A stretch of 64,000 nucleotides of DNA from Clostridia bacterium (GCA_017501245.1 JAFVXI010000013.1:209889-273888); one strand, 5' to 3'; shown: positions 53,162 through 62,095, counted from the first letter of the stretch. Notes: a model not told the origin generated them from the letters alone. Translations and numbers: made by a program.

Positions 53162-54763
53162 ATGTCAAACGAAATGATAAGGCGGCATCACGGGCGCACT
53201 GTCCGTGTCTCGGTGATGCTGATTGCCGCAGCTATGCTGGCGGCTCTTCTGCCCCTTCTCGCCGCTTGCGCCCCCACGGTGGAAACGGTGGATTATATGA
53301 ACGACGATCTCAGTCAGTTCGTTTATATAGACGAGAAGCACTATAAGGATTATCCCGTGGAGCTGGTCGCCGACCCGATCGACGACGTTGCGATAGACAC
53401 TGCCATTATGCAGGCGCTCTACACGGCGAGGCAGCTTGAGGCTGTCTATAACGGTAAGTATTATTCCACTCTCCCGAGGCCGAACGGTGTCGTAAGAACT
53501 CTCGGCATCGGCGACACGGTCTACATCAGATATATCGGATACGAGATAGACGAGGACGGAGAGAGGATCTATTTTGACGGCGGATGCAATTTTGCGGACG
53601 AAAGCTCGATGGAGCTTGGTCTTGGCTCGGGCTCGCTCATCACGGGCTTTGAGCTTGGCCTCGTCGGCAAGGACCCTGCTGACTATTCGACGCTCACCGA
53701 GGTCACCGACCGCCCGATAGAAAAGGGAAACGTCATCTCTCTTTCTATGCTCACCATTATGGCTGACGGCTCCTCGACCTCAAAGAAGAGCTATATGATA
53801 AAGGTAGATCCTGAGATCTGCGATCCCGTCTACGGCGAGGGCTTTGCCGATTTCCTTATCGGCAAGGGACTTGGCAAAACGGGCAAAAACTTTACCTTTA
53901 CCACCGAGGGCGTCTCCGGCAGCTCGGTCTACACCGACATCTCGGTCGACAAGATCTTCGATGTCGGCGGCGAGCCGATGACGGTCGAGGCTCGCTTCCC
54001 CGCAGCCTACGACACCGCCGAGCTTGCGGGCAAGACGGTTTATTTTGACGTTTATTTTGAAAAGGCTCAGCTTTACGTCGTCCCCGAGCTTACGGTGGAG
54101 TTTATAACCGAGAAATACAACATCACCGAGGAGGAGCTTGCCGCTTACGGCGAGGCGGGTGCCGACTTCAAGGACTGCTACCGTGAGTTCTTAAAGGAGC
54201 AGCTGAAAAAGATGGCAGACGAGGACGCTAAGAGCATCATTACCGCCGCTATGTGGGATTGGTATATGGAAAAGGCGGTCGTCAAAAGACTCCCTAAGGA
54301 TGAGGTTGAGGACTATTACAACGATTACGTAAGAGATCTTGAGGATAAGTATAATTCCGTCTCCTCATCGGGTGAGTTCTCATCCTTTGATGAGTTTGCT
54401 GAAACCTACGTTCTACCCGAGGAGGGCGAGACCTGGCGTGATAAGCTTCGCCGTGCCGCTGAGGATTCAGTGGCTGAAAAGCTCGTGTTCTACTACGTTA
54501 TCAGGCGTGAGGGCTTCCTCCCTAACGACGAGGAGTTTGACGAGCTGTACGACAAGATCGTTGACGAGATGCTGACCTACGTTCTTGACAACGTCGGCTT
54601 CTACGACAAGGAGTTTGCCAGCGAGGAGGCTCGCCAAGAGGAGCTTGAGGCATACCGTCAGGTCATTATCGACGGCTACGGAGCCGAGTATTTCAACGAG
54701 AACGTCATCTACGAGTTCGCTATCGAAAAGCTCGTTGGCTTAGCCAAGGTGACGTATAAGTGA
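53162..54763 (+). CDS. exported trigger-factor/FKBP-like lipoprotein
   Basis: A 533-residue protein. A signal peptide with lipobox LAAC (Cys36) is followed by a domain at about 50-110 (DYPVELVADPIDDVAIDTAIMQALYTAR), an FKBP-type peptidyl-prolyl isomerase-like region at about 115-190 (GDTVYIRYIGYEIDEDGERI, then LGSGSLITGFELGLVGK), and, after a linker region, a trigger factor C-terminal helical domain (about 320-533: LPKDEVEDYYNDYVRDLEDKY, WRDKLRRAAEDSVAEKLVFYY, FDELYDKIVDEML). Trigger factor is normally a cytosolic ribosome-bound chaperone; here the ribosome-binding domain is replaced by a lipid anchor, so a role in folding exported proteins is likely. AAGGAAA precedes the ATG. Confidence 0.86.
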   Translation: MSNEMIRRHHGRTVRVSVMLIAAAMLAALLPLLAACAPTVETVDYMNDDLSQFVYIDEKHYKDYPVELVADPIDDVAIDTAIMQALYTARQLEAVYNGKYYSTLPRPNGVVRTLGIGDTVYIRYIGYEIDEDGERIYFDGGCNFADESSMELGLGSGSLITGFELGLVGKDPADYSTLTEVTDRPIEKGNVISLSMLTIMADGSSTSKKSYMIKVDPEICDPVYGEGFADFLIGKGLGKTGKNFTFTTEGVSGSSVYTDISVDKIFDVGGEPMTVEARFPAAYDTAELAGKTVYFDVYFEKAQLYVVPELTVEFITEKYNITEEELAAYGEAGADFKDCYREFLKEQLKKMADEDAKSIITAAMWDWYMEKAVVKRLPKDEVEDYYNDYVRDLEDKYNSVSSSGEFSSFDEFAETYVLPEEGETWRDKLRRAAEDSVAEKLVFYYVIRREGFLPNDEEFDELYDKIVDEMLTYVLDNVGFYDKEFASEEARQEELEAYRQVIIDGYGAEYFNENVIYEFAIEKLVGLAKVTYK

Positions 54764-54959
54764 CTTACTGATAAGGGTTGGCTTACGGAAGGTCGACGGC
54801 TCTGGTGATGTGGATTTATCGCCGTTTGCAAAGCGTCTTATCTACACTTGCAGGCTTAGTTAAGATGGACCGTAAGCGAGCACATATCGAAAAAGTCGGC
54901 ATCTATACTCACAGGCTTATCAGAGCAGGCATATGAGCAAAAATAATAAAAAAAGTATT

Positions 54960-54991
54960 GGCTGCCCCAAGAGAGTTGGGGCAGCCTTTTT
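54960..54991 (+). terminator. terminator of the trigger-factor-like lipoprotein gene
   Basis: Eleven-base stem GGCTGCCCCAA (54960-54970) with TTGGGGCAGCC (54976-54986) and TTTTT. Confidence 0.92.
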
Positions 54992-55146
54992 GCTTGCGTC
55001 GCCGACTTCGGCAGCTGGTTTTCGACGGTATGACATCCGGCACGTTTTTGCTGCCTTAAACGAGTGAAAAGGTTAAAATCAATTTTCTTCACTTTGAATA
55101 ATGCATCTCCTTTTCCGCTGTTATATCATAAAAGCGTCATTATGTC

Positions 55147-55322
55147 AAATGATGCATCGCCTGCGGCGATATGATGTTTTTTGCTTCGCTCAAAATGATG
55201 TTGCTCCACTGCGTTCCGCGAGTGATGCGATGTTTGCCTCAATGCGCCGCCAGGCACACATCATTCGCGCAGCGAACATCATTAGGCGAAGCCGTCATCA
55301 TTTGCCAAAGGCAAACATCATT
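55147..55322. repeat. fold-back chain of small hairpins with ATGATG / CATCAT spacer words
   Basis: About seven short hairpins such as CGCC-TG-CGGCG, CACTGCG..CGCGAGTG, TTCGCGCAGCGAA and TTTGCC-AAA-GGCAAA. Spacers read ATGATG in the left half and CATCAT in the right half, so the whole has mirror symmetry around a central hairpin near 55,235. Looks like a repeat element. Confidence 0.7.
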
Positions 55323-55323
55323 C

Positions 55324-55364
55324 AAAAAAGCCTAATTTGTCCGGTAGACAAAGTAGGCTTTTTT
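55324..55364. terminator. bidirectional terminator
   Basis: Stem AGCCTAATTTGTC with GACAAAGTAGGCT (55329-55360), A run left, T run right. It ends the 55403 gene on the minus strand. Confidence 0.88.
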
Positions 55365-55402
55365 GTTGGCGGAGCAATGGAGCTTTTTTCGCTCTCCCGT
55401 CC

Positions 55403-55594
55403 TCAGCATTCACAGTCTGTGGAGCAGCTGTCCTCACAGTTCTTTTTCCAGATTGATGAAAGCTTGTTTTTCACGGTGCACATCATTCGCTTTGACGAGG
55501 CGGCGACCGCCGCAGCACCTATCGCCGCAAGCGCTCCTATCGTGATAACTAAGCACGGGTGCCATCTTCGGCTATCGTTCTTTTTAAATAGCAT
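55403..55594 (-). CDS. small single-pass membrane protein with Cys-rich tail
   Basis: A 63-residue protein. MLFKKNDSRRWHP is followed by a hydrophobic helix (CLVITIGALAAIGAAAVAAS, about 14-33), a basic segment and a C-terminal Cys cluster (NCEDSCSTDCEC, five Cys/acidic residues within twelve positions). AAAGGAGAAG lies just before the ATG, the strongest argument that this is a gene, and a terminator follows at the right place. The tail could bind metal or form disulfides. Its position beside the dipicolinate genes could mean spore expression, but this is only a guess. Confidence 0.7.
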   Translation of the reverse strand: MLFKKNDSRRWHPCLVITIGALAAIGAAAVAASSKRMMCTVKNKLSSIWKKNCEDSCSTDCEC

Positions 55595-55710
55595 ACTTCT
55601 TCTCCTTTGTTTTTTTCTATCTTTTCCGATTTTGGAGGATATATACTTCGGGATGAGTCTGTTTTAGTCGTCAAAAGCGGCAAAACAGCTGTCAAATCAC
55701 CCCTTCCACT

Positions 55711-55718
55711 CATATAAT
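55711..55718 (+). promoter_or_regulatory. possible sporulation-sigma -10 element of dpaAB
   Basis: CATATAAT, like the CATA-starting -10 of sigma-E/sigma-K promoters, 65 bases before dpaA. No certain -35 was seen. Confidence 0.35.
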
Positions 55719-55782
55719 GGTAGTGATGCCGCCTAGCTAAAAATAAGTACGGCGGCACAAAATGAATCCGCAAGGAGATAAT

Positions 55783-56550
55783 ATGCAAATAATAGTTTAC
55801 GATAAAAGCTTGCGGGCGCAGATTTGCGAGGAAATGCTGCGAGGCTCGCAGCTGCTTGATAGATTTATGCAGGTGATAATTCTGCCGATCCCCACGACCA
55901 GAGACGGCATACACGTCAGCGGCAGCGACGTTCCTCTGTCCGAGGTCTATCAGCTTGTCGATTCACAGACGCTTCTCATAGGATATGGGATACCCGAGGA
56001 GCTATCCGAGCTGTCTGTCGGTGCGGGCGCCGCCGTTTGCGACTGCAAGGAAGACGAGCGTTTTCTTTTATCAAACGCCAGGCTGACCGCAGAGGCAACT
56101 CTTGGGATACTTCTTTCGACCGAGCGGCGCTCTATTTCCGATCTCTCGATCGGTGTCGTCGGCTACGGCAGGATAGGCGAGAGGCTCACCGAGCTTCTTT
56201 TATATTTTGGCGCAGACGTGCGTGTGTTTACCCGTAGGCAGAGTGTTGGTGAGGAGCTTGCCGAGTCAGGTGTCGGAATTGGGGATAGCTCCTCTCCCGA
56301 GGGACTTTACGACCTCGATATACTTATCAACACGGCTCCCGCCTGCACCTTTGATTGGCTAACCGAGGGGAATATACCCGAGGGCTTGCGCATCATAGAG
56401 CTTGCCTCGGGCGACAATCTCCCTCCCACGGAGGCGGTCGAGCGCTATCCCTCACTGCCTGCAAGGTGCTATCCCGTGACTGCGGGCGCACTCTTTGCCG
56501 AATCGGTCGAGCGTTTTTTGCTGTTGGGCGGCTTCGGAGGCAGGGTATGA
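55783..56550 (+). CDS. dpaA: dipicolinate synthase subunit A
   Basis: A 255-residue NAD(P)-binding subunit of dipicolinate synthase (SpoVFA), which makes the spore-core compound dipicolinic acid in the mother cell. The Rossmann motif GYGRIG is at about residues 127-132 (IGVVGYGRIGERLTELLLYFGADVRVFTR), preceded by the family's ARLTAEATLGILL. A start at 55783 is chosen because CAAGGAGATA is ideally spaced; an ATG at 55762 lies upstream without one. The protein is shorter than the usual ~290 residues, mainly in the N-terminal part. The stop overlaps dpaB (ATGA). Indicates a spore former. Confidence 0.93.
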   Translation: MQIIVYDKSLRAQICEEMLRGSQLLDRFMQVIILPIPTTRDGIHVSGSDVPLSEVYQLVDSQTLLIGYGIPEELSELSVGAGAAVCDCKEDERFLLSNARLTAEATLGILLSTERRSISDLSIGVVGYGRIGERLTELLLYFGADVRVFTRRQSVGEELAESGVGIGDSSSPEGLYDLDILINTAPACTFDWLTEGNIPEGLRIIELASGDNLPPTEAVERYPSLPARCYPVTAGALFAESVERFLLLGGFGGRV

Positions 56551-57122
56551 TCAAAGGGTTGAAGCTTGGCTACTGTCTCACCGGCTCACACTGCACCTTT
56601 TCCCGGTCACTCTCGGCGCTTCGTCGGCTCGTTGATGCCGGCTATGACGTGCAGCCGATAATGAGCGAAAACGCCTACAATACCTCAACGAGATTTTTTG
56701 ATGCCGATGCGCTACGGCGTGAGGTTGAGGAGCTATGCGGCAGAGCGGTTATACATACCGTTCGCGATGCCGAGCCGCTCGGACCTCGGATGGCGCTCGA
56801 TCTTCTGGTCGTTGCGCCCTGCACGGGCAACACCCTTGCCAAGATGGCAAACGGAATAACCGACACCGCCGCAACGATGGCGATCAAGGCTCATCTTCGC
56901 TCGGATAGGCCGCTGCTCATCGCCCTCGCCTCAAATGACGCCATGTCCGCAAACCTCTCGAGCCTCGGCTCGGCGCTTATGCGCCGCTCGGTCTATCTTG
57001 TGCCTATGCGGCAGGATGACCCGACAGGCAAGCCGCATTCGCTCGTCGCAGAGCTTGAGCTCATCCCCGAGTGCGTGGAGCTGGCTTTAGCAGGGCGGCA
57101 GATGCGCCCGATATTCCTCTAG
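56547..57122 (+). CDS. dpaB: dipicolinate synthase subunit B
   Basis: A 191-residue flavoprotein-like subunit of dipicolinate synthase (SpoVFB). Signatures are LKLGYCLTGSHCTFSRSL at the N-terminus, VVAPCTGNTLAKMANGITDTAATMAIKAHLR, and LASNDAMSANLSSLG. Translation is coupled to dpaA through a four-base overlap. Length fits the family. Nothing else of the spore coat or asd-dapA neighbourhood seen in Bacillus is next to it. Confidence 0.95.
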   Translation: MIKGLKLGYCLTGSHCTFSRSLSALRRLVDAGYDVQPIMSENAYNTSTRFFDADALRREVEELCGRAVIHTVRDAEPLGPRMALDLLVVAPCTGNTLAKMANGITDTAATMAIKAHLRSDRPLLIALASNDAMSANLSSLGSALMRRSVYLVPMRQDDPTGKPHSLVAELELIPECVELALAGRQMRPIFL

Positions 57123-57290
57123 GCTTTGTGGAGCCTTGCGCTTTCCGCACGCTTCCTTTATTCGGGGGGCTTCACTTTCCCTGCTTCCCTTTTTGTCACG
57201 ACCCTTATTGCGCTCTGCGCACTTCGCTCCCAAGCTCTCGCCGTTTGCCTCTGATCCGATCCGCAAAGCTCCCTCGACTCAGCTTCGCAG

Positions 57291-57319
57291 TTGACAATAT
57301 CGGCTATTTTTGCTACAAT
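57291..57319 (+). promoter_or_regulatory. sigma-A promoter of the U32 gene
   Basis: TTGACA (57291-57296), 17-base spacer, TACAAT (57314-57319). Confidence 0.9.
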
Positions 57320-57372
57320 AATGTAGGAATTAATCCTCGCTCCGTCGGGGATCCGCATAGCGGAGGTATTTG

Positions 57373-59412
57373 ATGAAAAGAAGAGCTGATCTGCCCGAGC
57401 TGCTTGCCCCTGCGGGAGACTTTGAGTGTCTTGTCGCGGCGGTGGAGGCTGGTGCTGACGCCGTATACGTGGGCGGCAGACTGTATAGCGCACGGGCATA
57501 TGCAAAGAATTTTGATATAGAGGAATTGGATAGGGCTGTTTCCTACTGTCATCTCCACGGCGTTAAGCTTTACGTCACGCTTAATACGCTTTTATATAAT
57601 AACGAGCTGCAGGCGGCAGTTGAATACGCCGACGAGCTCTGGCGCATCGGAGTTGACGCTCTGATCGTTGCCGACCTCGGGCTTATCCGTGCTCTGCGCG
57701 AGGAGCTGCCCGAGCTTGAGCTGCACGCATCCACGCAGATGTCGGTGCATAACGTAAGAGGTGCTGACGTCGCCGCTTCCCTCGGCACGTCCAGGGTCGT
57801 TCTCGCAAGGGAGCTTTCGCTTTCGGATATCAAGGCGGTTACGGCGGGATGTAAGCCTGAGGTCGAGATATTCCTGCACGGTGCGCTCTGCGTCTGCCAT
57901 TCTGGCCAGTGCCTGTTTTCCTCGCTCGTCGGTGGCAGAAGCGGCAACAGAGGCGAATGCGCTCAGCCCTGCAGACTGCCTTATAACGGCGGTAAATACC
58001 CCCTTTCCTTAAAGGATCTGTCGCTTGCGGCGCACGTTCCTGCGCTTATCGACTCGGGCGTTGCCTCTCTTAAGATAGAGGGCAGAATGAAGGCGCCATC
58101 CTACGTCTATACCGTCACATCCATCTACCGCAAGCTCCTCGATGAGAGGCGCTCGGCGACGGCGGAGGAGGCAAGAGAGCTTGCAAGAGCATTCTCGAGA
58201 GACGGTTTTACCGACGGCTATCTCACGGGGCGCTTAAACGGACCTATGACGGGTACGAGGAGCGAGAGCGACAAGGCGGAAACAAGAGCGATATCAACCG
58301 AAAGCTACACCCCGACGAGGGTGCCCGTCGAGGCATCCGTAGCCATAAGGCTTGGTCAGCCCTCCTCGATGACCCTTACCGACAAGAGGAGCGGAAGGAG
58401 CGTGAGCGTCACGGGAGATGCGGCTGCCCCTGCGAGAAATGCTCCGCTTGACGCCACCTCAGTAAAGGATAGGCTCGCCAAAATGGGCAACACCTTCCTT
58501 ACCTTAGATCCCTCGGATATATCTCTTGAGCTTGACGAGGGGGTAAATATGTCTCCCTCGTCGATCAACGCCCTAAGGCGCAGTGCGGCCGCCACGTTTG
58601 AAATCTCGCACCGTGAGCCCGTCACCATAAAAGAGCTCAAAATAGCGAAAAACTCAACACGGGTGCCGGCAAAAAAACACAGAACGGCAATTTTTTACAA
58701 GATATCGGCATACAACGCATATAAGCCCGACGGCTACTTCGACGTGATTTTTCTTCCCCTTTGGCAGCTCTTTGACGGGCTTTGCGATAGGGTGCCGGAC
58801 GGAGTTGCTCTACCTCCTGTTATTATGCAGGGAGAGATGGCGGATGTCTGCCGTATGCTTGAGCGTGCCTCCGAAATGGGCATAAAGTACGCTTTAGTTG
58901 GCAATTTGGGGCAGATTGGACTTGCGAAGGAGTATAACTTGACTCCTATTGCGGATTTCAGACTGAACGTAATGAACAGCTTGACTAAGGATGCGCTGGT
59001 CGAGCTTGGCCTCGACGAGCCTATGCTCTCTCCCGAGCTCACGGTAAGGGAGGCGGGCGATATCGGTGGCAGAGAGATAGTCTACGGCAGGATCCCCCTG
59101 ATGCTCACGGAGCGTTGCTTTATGCGTGAGAGCTTTGGCTGTCGCAGCTGCTCCGAGGTCGGGCTGACCGATAGGCGAGGCTTCGAGTTCCCTATGGTAA
59201 GAGAATACGAGCATCGTAACCTGATCTTTAATTCGGCTGTGACGTATATTGCCGATAAGCCCGAGCAGCTTTCTCTGTTCTCTGATGAGCATTATATCTT
59301 CACTACCGAGTCCGGTGAGGAGATAAGGGCGGTCTGCGATGCGTATAAAAAGGGCTTGAAGGCTCGCACCGGCGTGGCTATACGCCGCATTGGAAAGCGG
59401 AGCTCGGGCTAG
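57373..59412 (+). CDS. U32-family protein with DUF3656-like region (RlhA/TrhP type)
   Basis: A 679-residue protein of the U32 "peptidase" family, whose studied members are iron-sulfur RNA hydroxylases (RlhA on 23S rRNA, TrhP on tRNA). The N-terminus ELLAPAGDFECLVAAVEAGADAVYVGG is the family hallmark; the Cys set is in HGALCVCHSGQCLFS and NRGECAQPCR, with further Cys in ERCFMRESFGCRSCS near residue 595. The middle (about 300-430) resembles DUF3656. The start at 57373 (ATG) has GGAGG seven bases upstream. It is likely to modify RNA rather than degrade protein. Confidence 0.9.
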   Translation: MKRRADLPELLAPAGDFECLVAAVEAGADAVYVGGRLYSARAYAKNFDIEELDRAVSYCHLHGVKLYVTLNTLLYNNELQAAVEYADELWRIGVDALIVADLGLIRALREELPELELHASTQMSVHNVRGADVAASLGTSRVVLARELSLSDIKAVTAGCKPEVEIFLHGALCVCHSGQCLFSSLVGGRSGNRGECAQPCRLPYNGGKYPLSLKDLSLAAHVPALIDSGVASLKIEGRMKAPSYVYTVTSIYRKLLDERRSATAEEARELARAFSRDGFTDGYLTGRLNGPMTGTRSESDKAETRAISTESYTPTRVPVEASVAIRLGQPSSMTLTDKRSGRSVSVTGDAAAPARNAPLDATSVKDRLAKMGNTFLTLDPSDISLELDEGVNMSPSSINALRRSAAATFEISHREPVTIKELKIAKNSTRVPAKKHRTAIFYKISAYNAYKPDGYFDVIFLPLWQLFDGLCDRVPDGVALPPVIMQGEMADVCRMLERASEMGIKYALVGNLGQIGLAKEYNLTPIADFRLNVMNSLTKDALVELGLDEPMLSPELTVREAGDIGGREIVYGRIPLMLTERCFMRESFGCRSCSEVGLTDRRGFEFPMVREYEHRNLIFNSAVTYIADKPEQLSLFSDEHYIFTTESGEEIRAVCDAYKKGLKARTGVAIRRIGKRSSG

Positions 59413-59457
59413 GCTTTTCCGGATGAGTCAGCTTTGAAAAAAAGAATAGTATTACCC

Positions 59458-59496
59458 AAAGCGGTGCAACATTGGATTGTGCCGCTTTCGCTTTTT
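59458..59496 (+). terminator. terminator of the U32 gene
   Basis: Stem AAAGCGG (59458-59464) with CCGCTTT (59482-59488) plus inner pairs, followed by CGCTTTTT. Confidence 0.8.
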
Positions 59497-59646
59497 AAAA
59501 GATAAGTGAGGCACATTTTTAGGTATATGCTAAGTATTATTTACAAAATCTGATAAAACTATCTGCTTTCCTACCTCTTATTGCTTTGGCGGTATAATTT
59601 TCTATCATCTGCAAAAACTAGATGCATCTTGCTTTTTGGAGGCGGT

Positions 59647-61107
59647 ATGCTTTTATCGATGGAACACGAGGAAAACGTGAGATGGCTCAGAGAGAGGCTT
59701 GGCTGCGGCAGAAATTTCGATTGCATCGAGCGGCATCTTGCCGTTGGGGGAGAGGATCTCACGTTATTTTATATTGACGGCTTCGTCAAGGATGCGGAGC
59801 TTCAGAGGGTGATGCAGCAGCTGACCTCGGGCGACGAGGCGCCCTCGCTTGAGGCGACCATAAAGCGCTTGGCTTACGTTGAGGTTGGCGTTTCGGGAGA
59901 TCTATCGGAGATCGTGAGCGCCGTTTTGTCGGGGCAGACCGCCGTGCTTGCCGCCTCCTTCGGAGATCAGTCTATTTTGATAGATGCGAGGACCTATCCC
60001 GCAAGGCAAACGGCAGAGCCCGACTCCGACCGGGTGATGCAGGGGGCGAGAGACGGATTCGTTGAAACTCTCGTTATGAACACGGCCTTGATAAGAAGGC
60101 GCATCCGTGACCCCGAGCTTTCTATGGAGCATTTCTCGGTCGGAACGTCATCGAAGACCGACGTTGTAGTTTGTTATATGCGAGGGGTTGCATCCTCCGA
60201 GCTCGTTTCGGATATAAAAAAGCGCATCCGCTCGATAAAAACCAAGTCGCTGACGCTCGGCTATCAGTCGCTCTCCGAGTGCCTTATCAGAAAGGGCTGG
60301 CTCAATCCCTTTCCCAAGATCCGAACCACCGAGCGTCCTGACACCGCCGCCGCACAGATCATGGAGGGCTCTGTGATCCTTATATGCGACACGTCGCCGC
60401 AGGCGATGATCCTTCCGACGTCAATTTTCGATTATCTCCAGCAGACCGACGACTACTATTTTCCCCCGCTCACGGGCAGCTATCTTAGGCTGGTGCGCAC
60501 CTCTATCCTCCTCTTGTCGCTCTTCGTAACGCCGCTTTGGTATTTTGCGCTCGAAAACGCCACGATACTTCCGAGCTTTCTCTCCTTTGTCATACCCGAC
60601 GCCCCGGGAACTCTTCCGATAATAGTTCAGCTTCTTCTCGTCGAGGTTGCGATAGACGGCTTGAAGATAGCCTCAATGAACACGCCGGACATGCTCTCTA
60701 ATTCTCTCTCGGTCATCGGCGCTCTGATCCTCGGTGATTTTGCCGTCAGCGTCGGATGGGTGTGCGAGGACGTAATCCTCTATATGGCTTTCGTTGCCCT
60801 CGCAAATTTCGCTCAGCAAAACGCCGAGCTTGGCTACGCTATAAAGTTTGTCAGGGTCTTGACGCTTTTGATGGTCTATGCTCTCGGAGGCTGGGGGCTG
60901 ATCCTTGGTGGCTTACTCTTTATCCTCCTCGTCTCTACCAACAGGTCTGTGACGGGGAAGTATCACTATCTCTATCCTCTCATCCCCTTTAACGGCAAGG
61001 CTCTCTTACGCCTTATCTTCAGGCTGAAAAAGAACGACGTTGACGAAGGAAATAGTCGATCCGATATTAAAGGGCGAGACGCAGCACAAAGCGAAAACGA
61101 TCCGTGA
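59647..61107 (+). CDS. spoVAF: spore germination/stage V sporulation protein AF (GerA-A family)
   Basis: A 486-residue member of the GerAA/SpoVAF family. The N-terminal cytoplasmic half has two subdomains (LTLFYIDGFVKDAELQRVMQQL; then VVVCYMRGVASSELVSDIKKRIRSI) and the C-terminal half has about five membrane helices, with the conserved FDYLQQTDDYYFPPLTGSYLRLVR before helix 1. FYIDGFVKD and the short N-terminus favour SpoVAF over GerAA. It is not in a spoVA operon here. The start at 59647 has GGAGGCGG five bases upstream. The C-terminal tail is charged. Confidence 0.9.
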   Translation: MLLSMEHEENVRWLRERLGCGRNFDCIERHLAVGGEDLTLFYIDGFVKDAELQRVMQQLTSGDEAPSLEATIKRLAYVEVGVSGDLSEIVSAVLSGQTAVLAASFGDQSILIDARTYPARQTAEPDSDRVMQGARDGFVETLVMNTALIRRRIRDPELSMEHFSVGTSSKTDVVVCYMRGVASSELVSDIKKRIRSIKTKSLTLGYQSLSECLIRKGWLNPFPKIRTTERPDTAAAQIMEGSVILICDTSPQAMILPTSIFDYLQQTDDYYFPPLTGSYLRLVRTSILLLSLFVTPLWYFALENATILPSFLSFVIPDAPGTLPIIVQLLLVEVAIDGLKIASMNTPDMLSNSLSVIGALILGDFAVSVGWVCEDVILYMAFVALANFAQQNAELGYAIKFVRVLTLLMVYALGGWGLILGGLLFILLVSTNRSVTGKYHYLYPLIPFNGKALLRLIFRLKKNDVDEGNSRSDIKGRDAAQSENDP

Positions 61108-61140
61108 CTTGAAAATTCATCTAATGATAAAACGAAAAGA

Positions 61141-61175
61141 AAAAGCCGCACCAAACGCATTCGGTGCGGCTTTTT
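61141..61175. terminator. bidirectional terminator between spoVAF and tcdA
   Basis: Stem GCCGCACC (61145-61152) with GGTGCGGC (61163-61170), AAAA left and TTTTT right. Confidence 0.92.
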
Positions 61176-61374
61176 GATAAATAATTTGTAAACCATTATT
61201 GTCAAACTTGGGAAAACAATGAAAATTTGACGGTTTTGCGGTTTGGAGATGCTTCAGCTGATTTATAGTTTAATGCAGCCTCAACGAGTGCGCAAGCTTG
61301 GCTATGCCGGCCTGCCCGATCGATGGGACGCCTTCTCCTTGGCACCAATCGGCTTTGCGCCATCTCCTTGGTGC

Positions 61375-62094
61375 CTATGTGCCCTGAGCCCGCTCGCCCG
61401 GCGGCTTGATAATTTCTCTTATAGCCTCGCCCGCCATGATCAGCCCTGCGACGGACGGCATAAATGAAACGCTGCCCGGCGTTCTGCCCATCGAGCTTGA
61501 TATCGGCGGCTCGTCGGAAAACAGCACTCTGAGGTGGTTTATGCCCCTTTTCCTCAGCTCCACCCTCATTGACTTTGCCAGAGGGTCGGTGTGGGTCTTT
61601 GAAATATCGGTGATCTTAAAGCGAGTGGGGTCGAGCTTGTTTCCCGTTCCCATCGAGGAGATTATCGGCACGCCTGCCTCTATGGCTCTCTCTATAAGCA
61701 AGAGCTTTGAGCGCACGCTGTCGATGCAGTCAAGCACGTAGTCGAAGCGCGATATATCGACCATATCCTTGGTGCTATCATCATAGAATATATCAAGCGT
61801 TTCGACCTTGCATTCGGGATTTATGTCAACAATTCTTTGCTTTATAAGCTCAACCTTGCTTTTCCCGATGCCCGATACGGTTGCTATGATCTGCCTGTTG
61901 AGATTAGTGACCGATACGGTGTCGTGGTCGATGACGGTTATCCCGCCGACGCCCGCTCTGGCTATTGCCTCTGCCGCGTGGCCGCCCACTCCTCCTACGC
62001 CGACGATGAGGATACGGCTCGACCTCAGCTTATCTACGGCGTCCTTGCCGAGCATCGCCTCGGTCCTTGTGTAAATGCTCTCGACGCTATCCAT
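61375..62094 (-). CDS. tcdA: tRNA threonylcarbamoyladenosine dehydratase (TcdA, HesA/ThiF family)
   Basis: A 239-residue E1-like enzyme that cyclises t6A to ct6A at position 37 of ANN-reading tRNAs. The nucleotide-binding GVGGVGGHAAEAIARAG, then DHDTVSVTNLNRQI (R and N of the adenylation site), FDYVLDCIDSVRSKLLL and SSMGTGNKLDPTRFKITDI are all typical for the YgdL/TcdA branch. The start is 62094, preceded by AGAGGAG; the longer frame to 62172 lies entirely within nagA. It begins one base after the nagA stop codon, so the two are coupled. Confidence 0.94.
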   Translation of the reverse strand: MDSVESIYTRTEAMLGKDAVDKLRSSRILIVGVGGVGGHAAEAIARAGVGGITVIDHDTVSVTNLNRQIIATVSGIGKSKVELIKQRIVDINPECKVETLDIFYDDSTKDMVDISRFDYVLDCIDSVRSKLLLIERAIEAGVPIISSMGTGNKLDPTRFKITDISKTHTDPLAKSMRVELRKRGINHLRVLFSDEPPISSSMGRTPGSVSFMPSVAGLIMAGEAIREIIKPPGERAQGT

Positions 62095-62095
62095 C

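Larger units (their letters stand above)
54764..55402. other. 640-base intergenic region with terminators and a hairpin chain
   Basis: Contains a strong terminator (54960-54991), the ATGATG/CATCAT hairpin chain (55147-55322) and a bidirectional terminator (55324-55364). No gene seen. Confidence 0.8.

Noticed and set aside
57123..57290. Small gene between dpaB and the U32 promoter
   Set aside because: Frames here have no ribosome binding site and no recognisable protein; likely plain intergenic DNA.
61208..61374. Short repeats TCTCCTTGG near 61,328 and 61,362
   Set aside because: Two imperfect copies only; no wider pattern.
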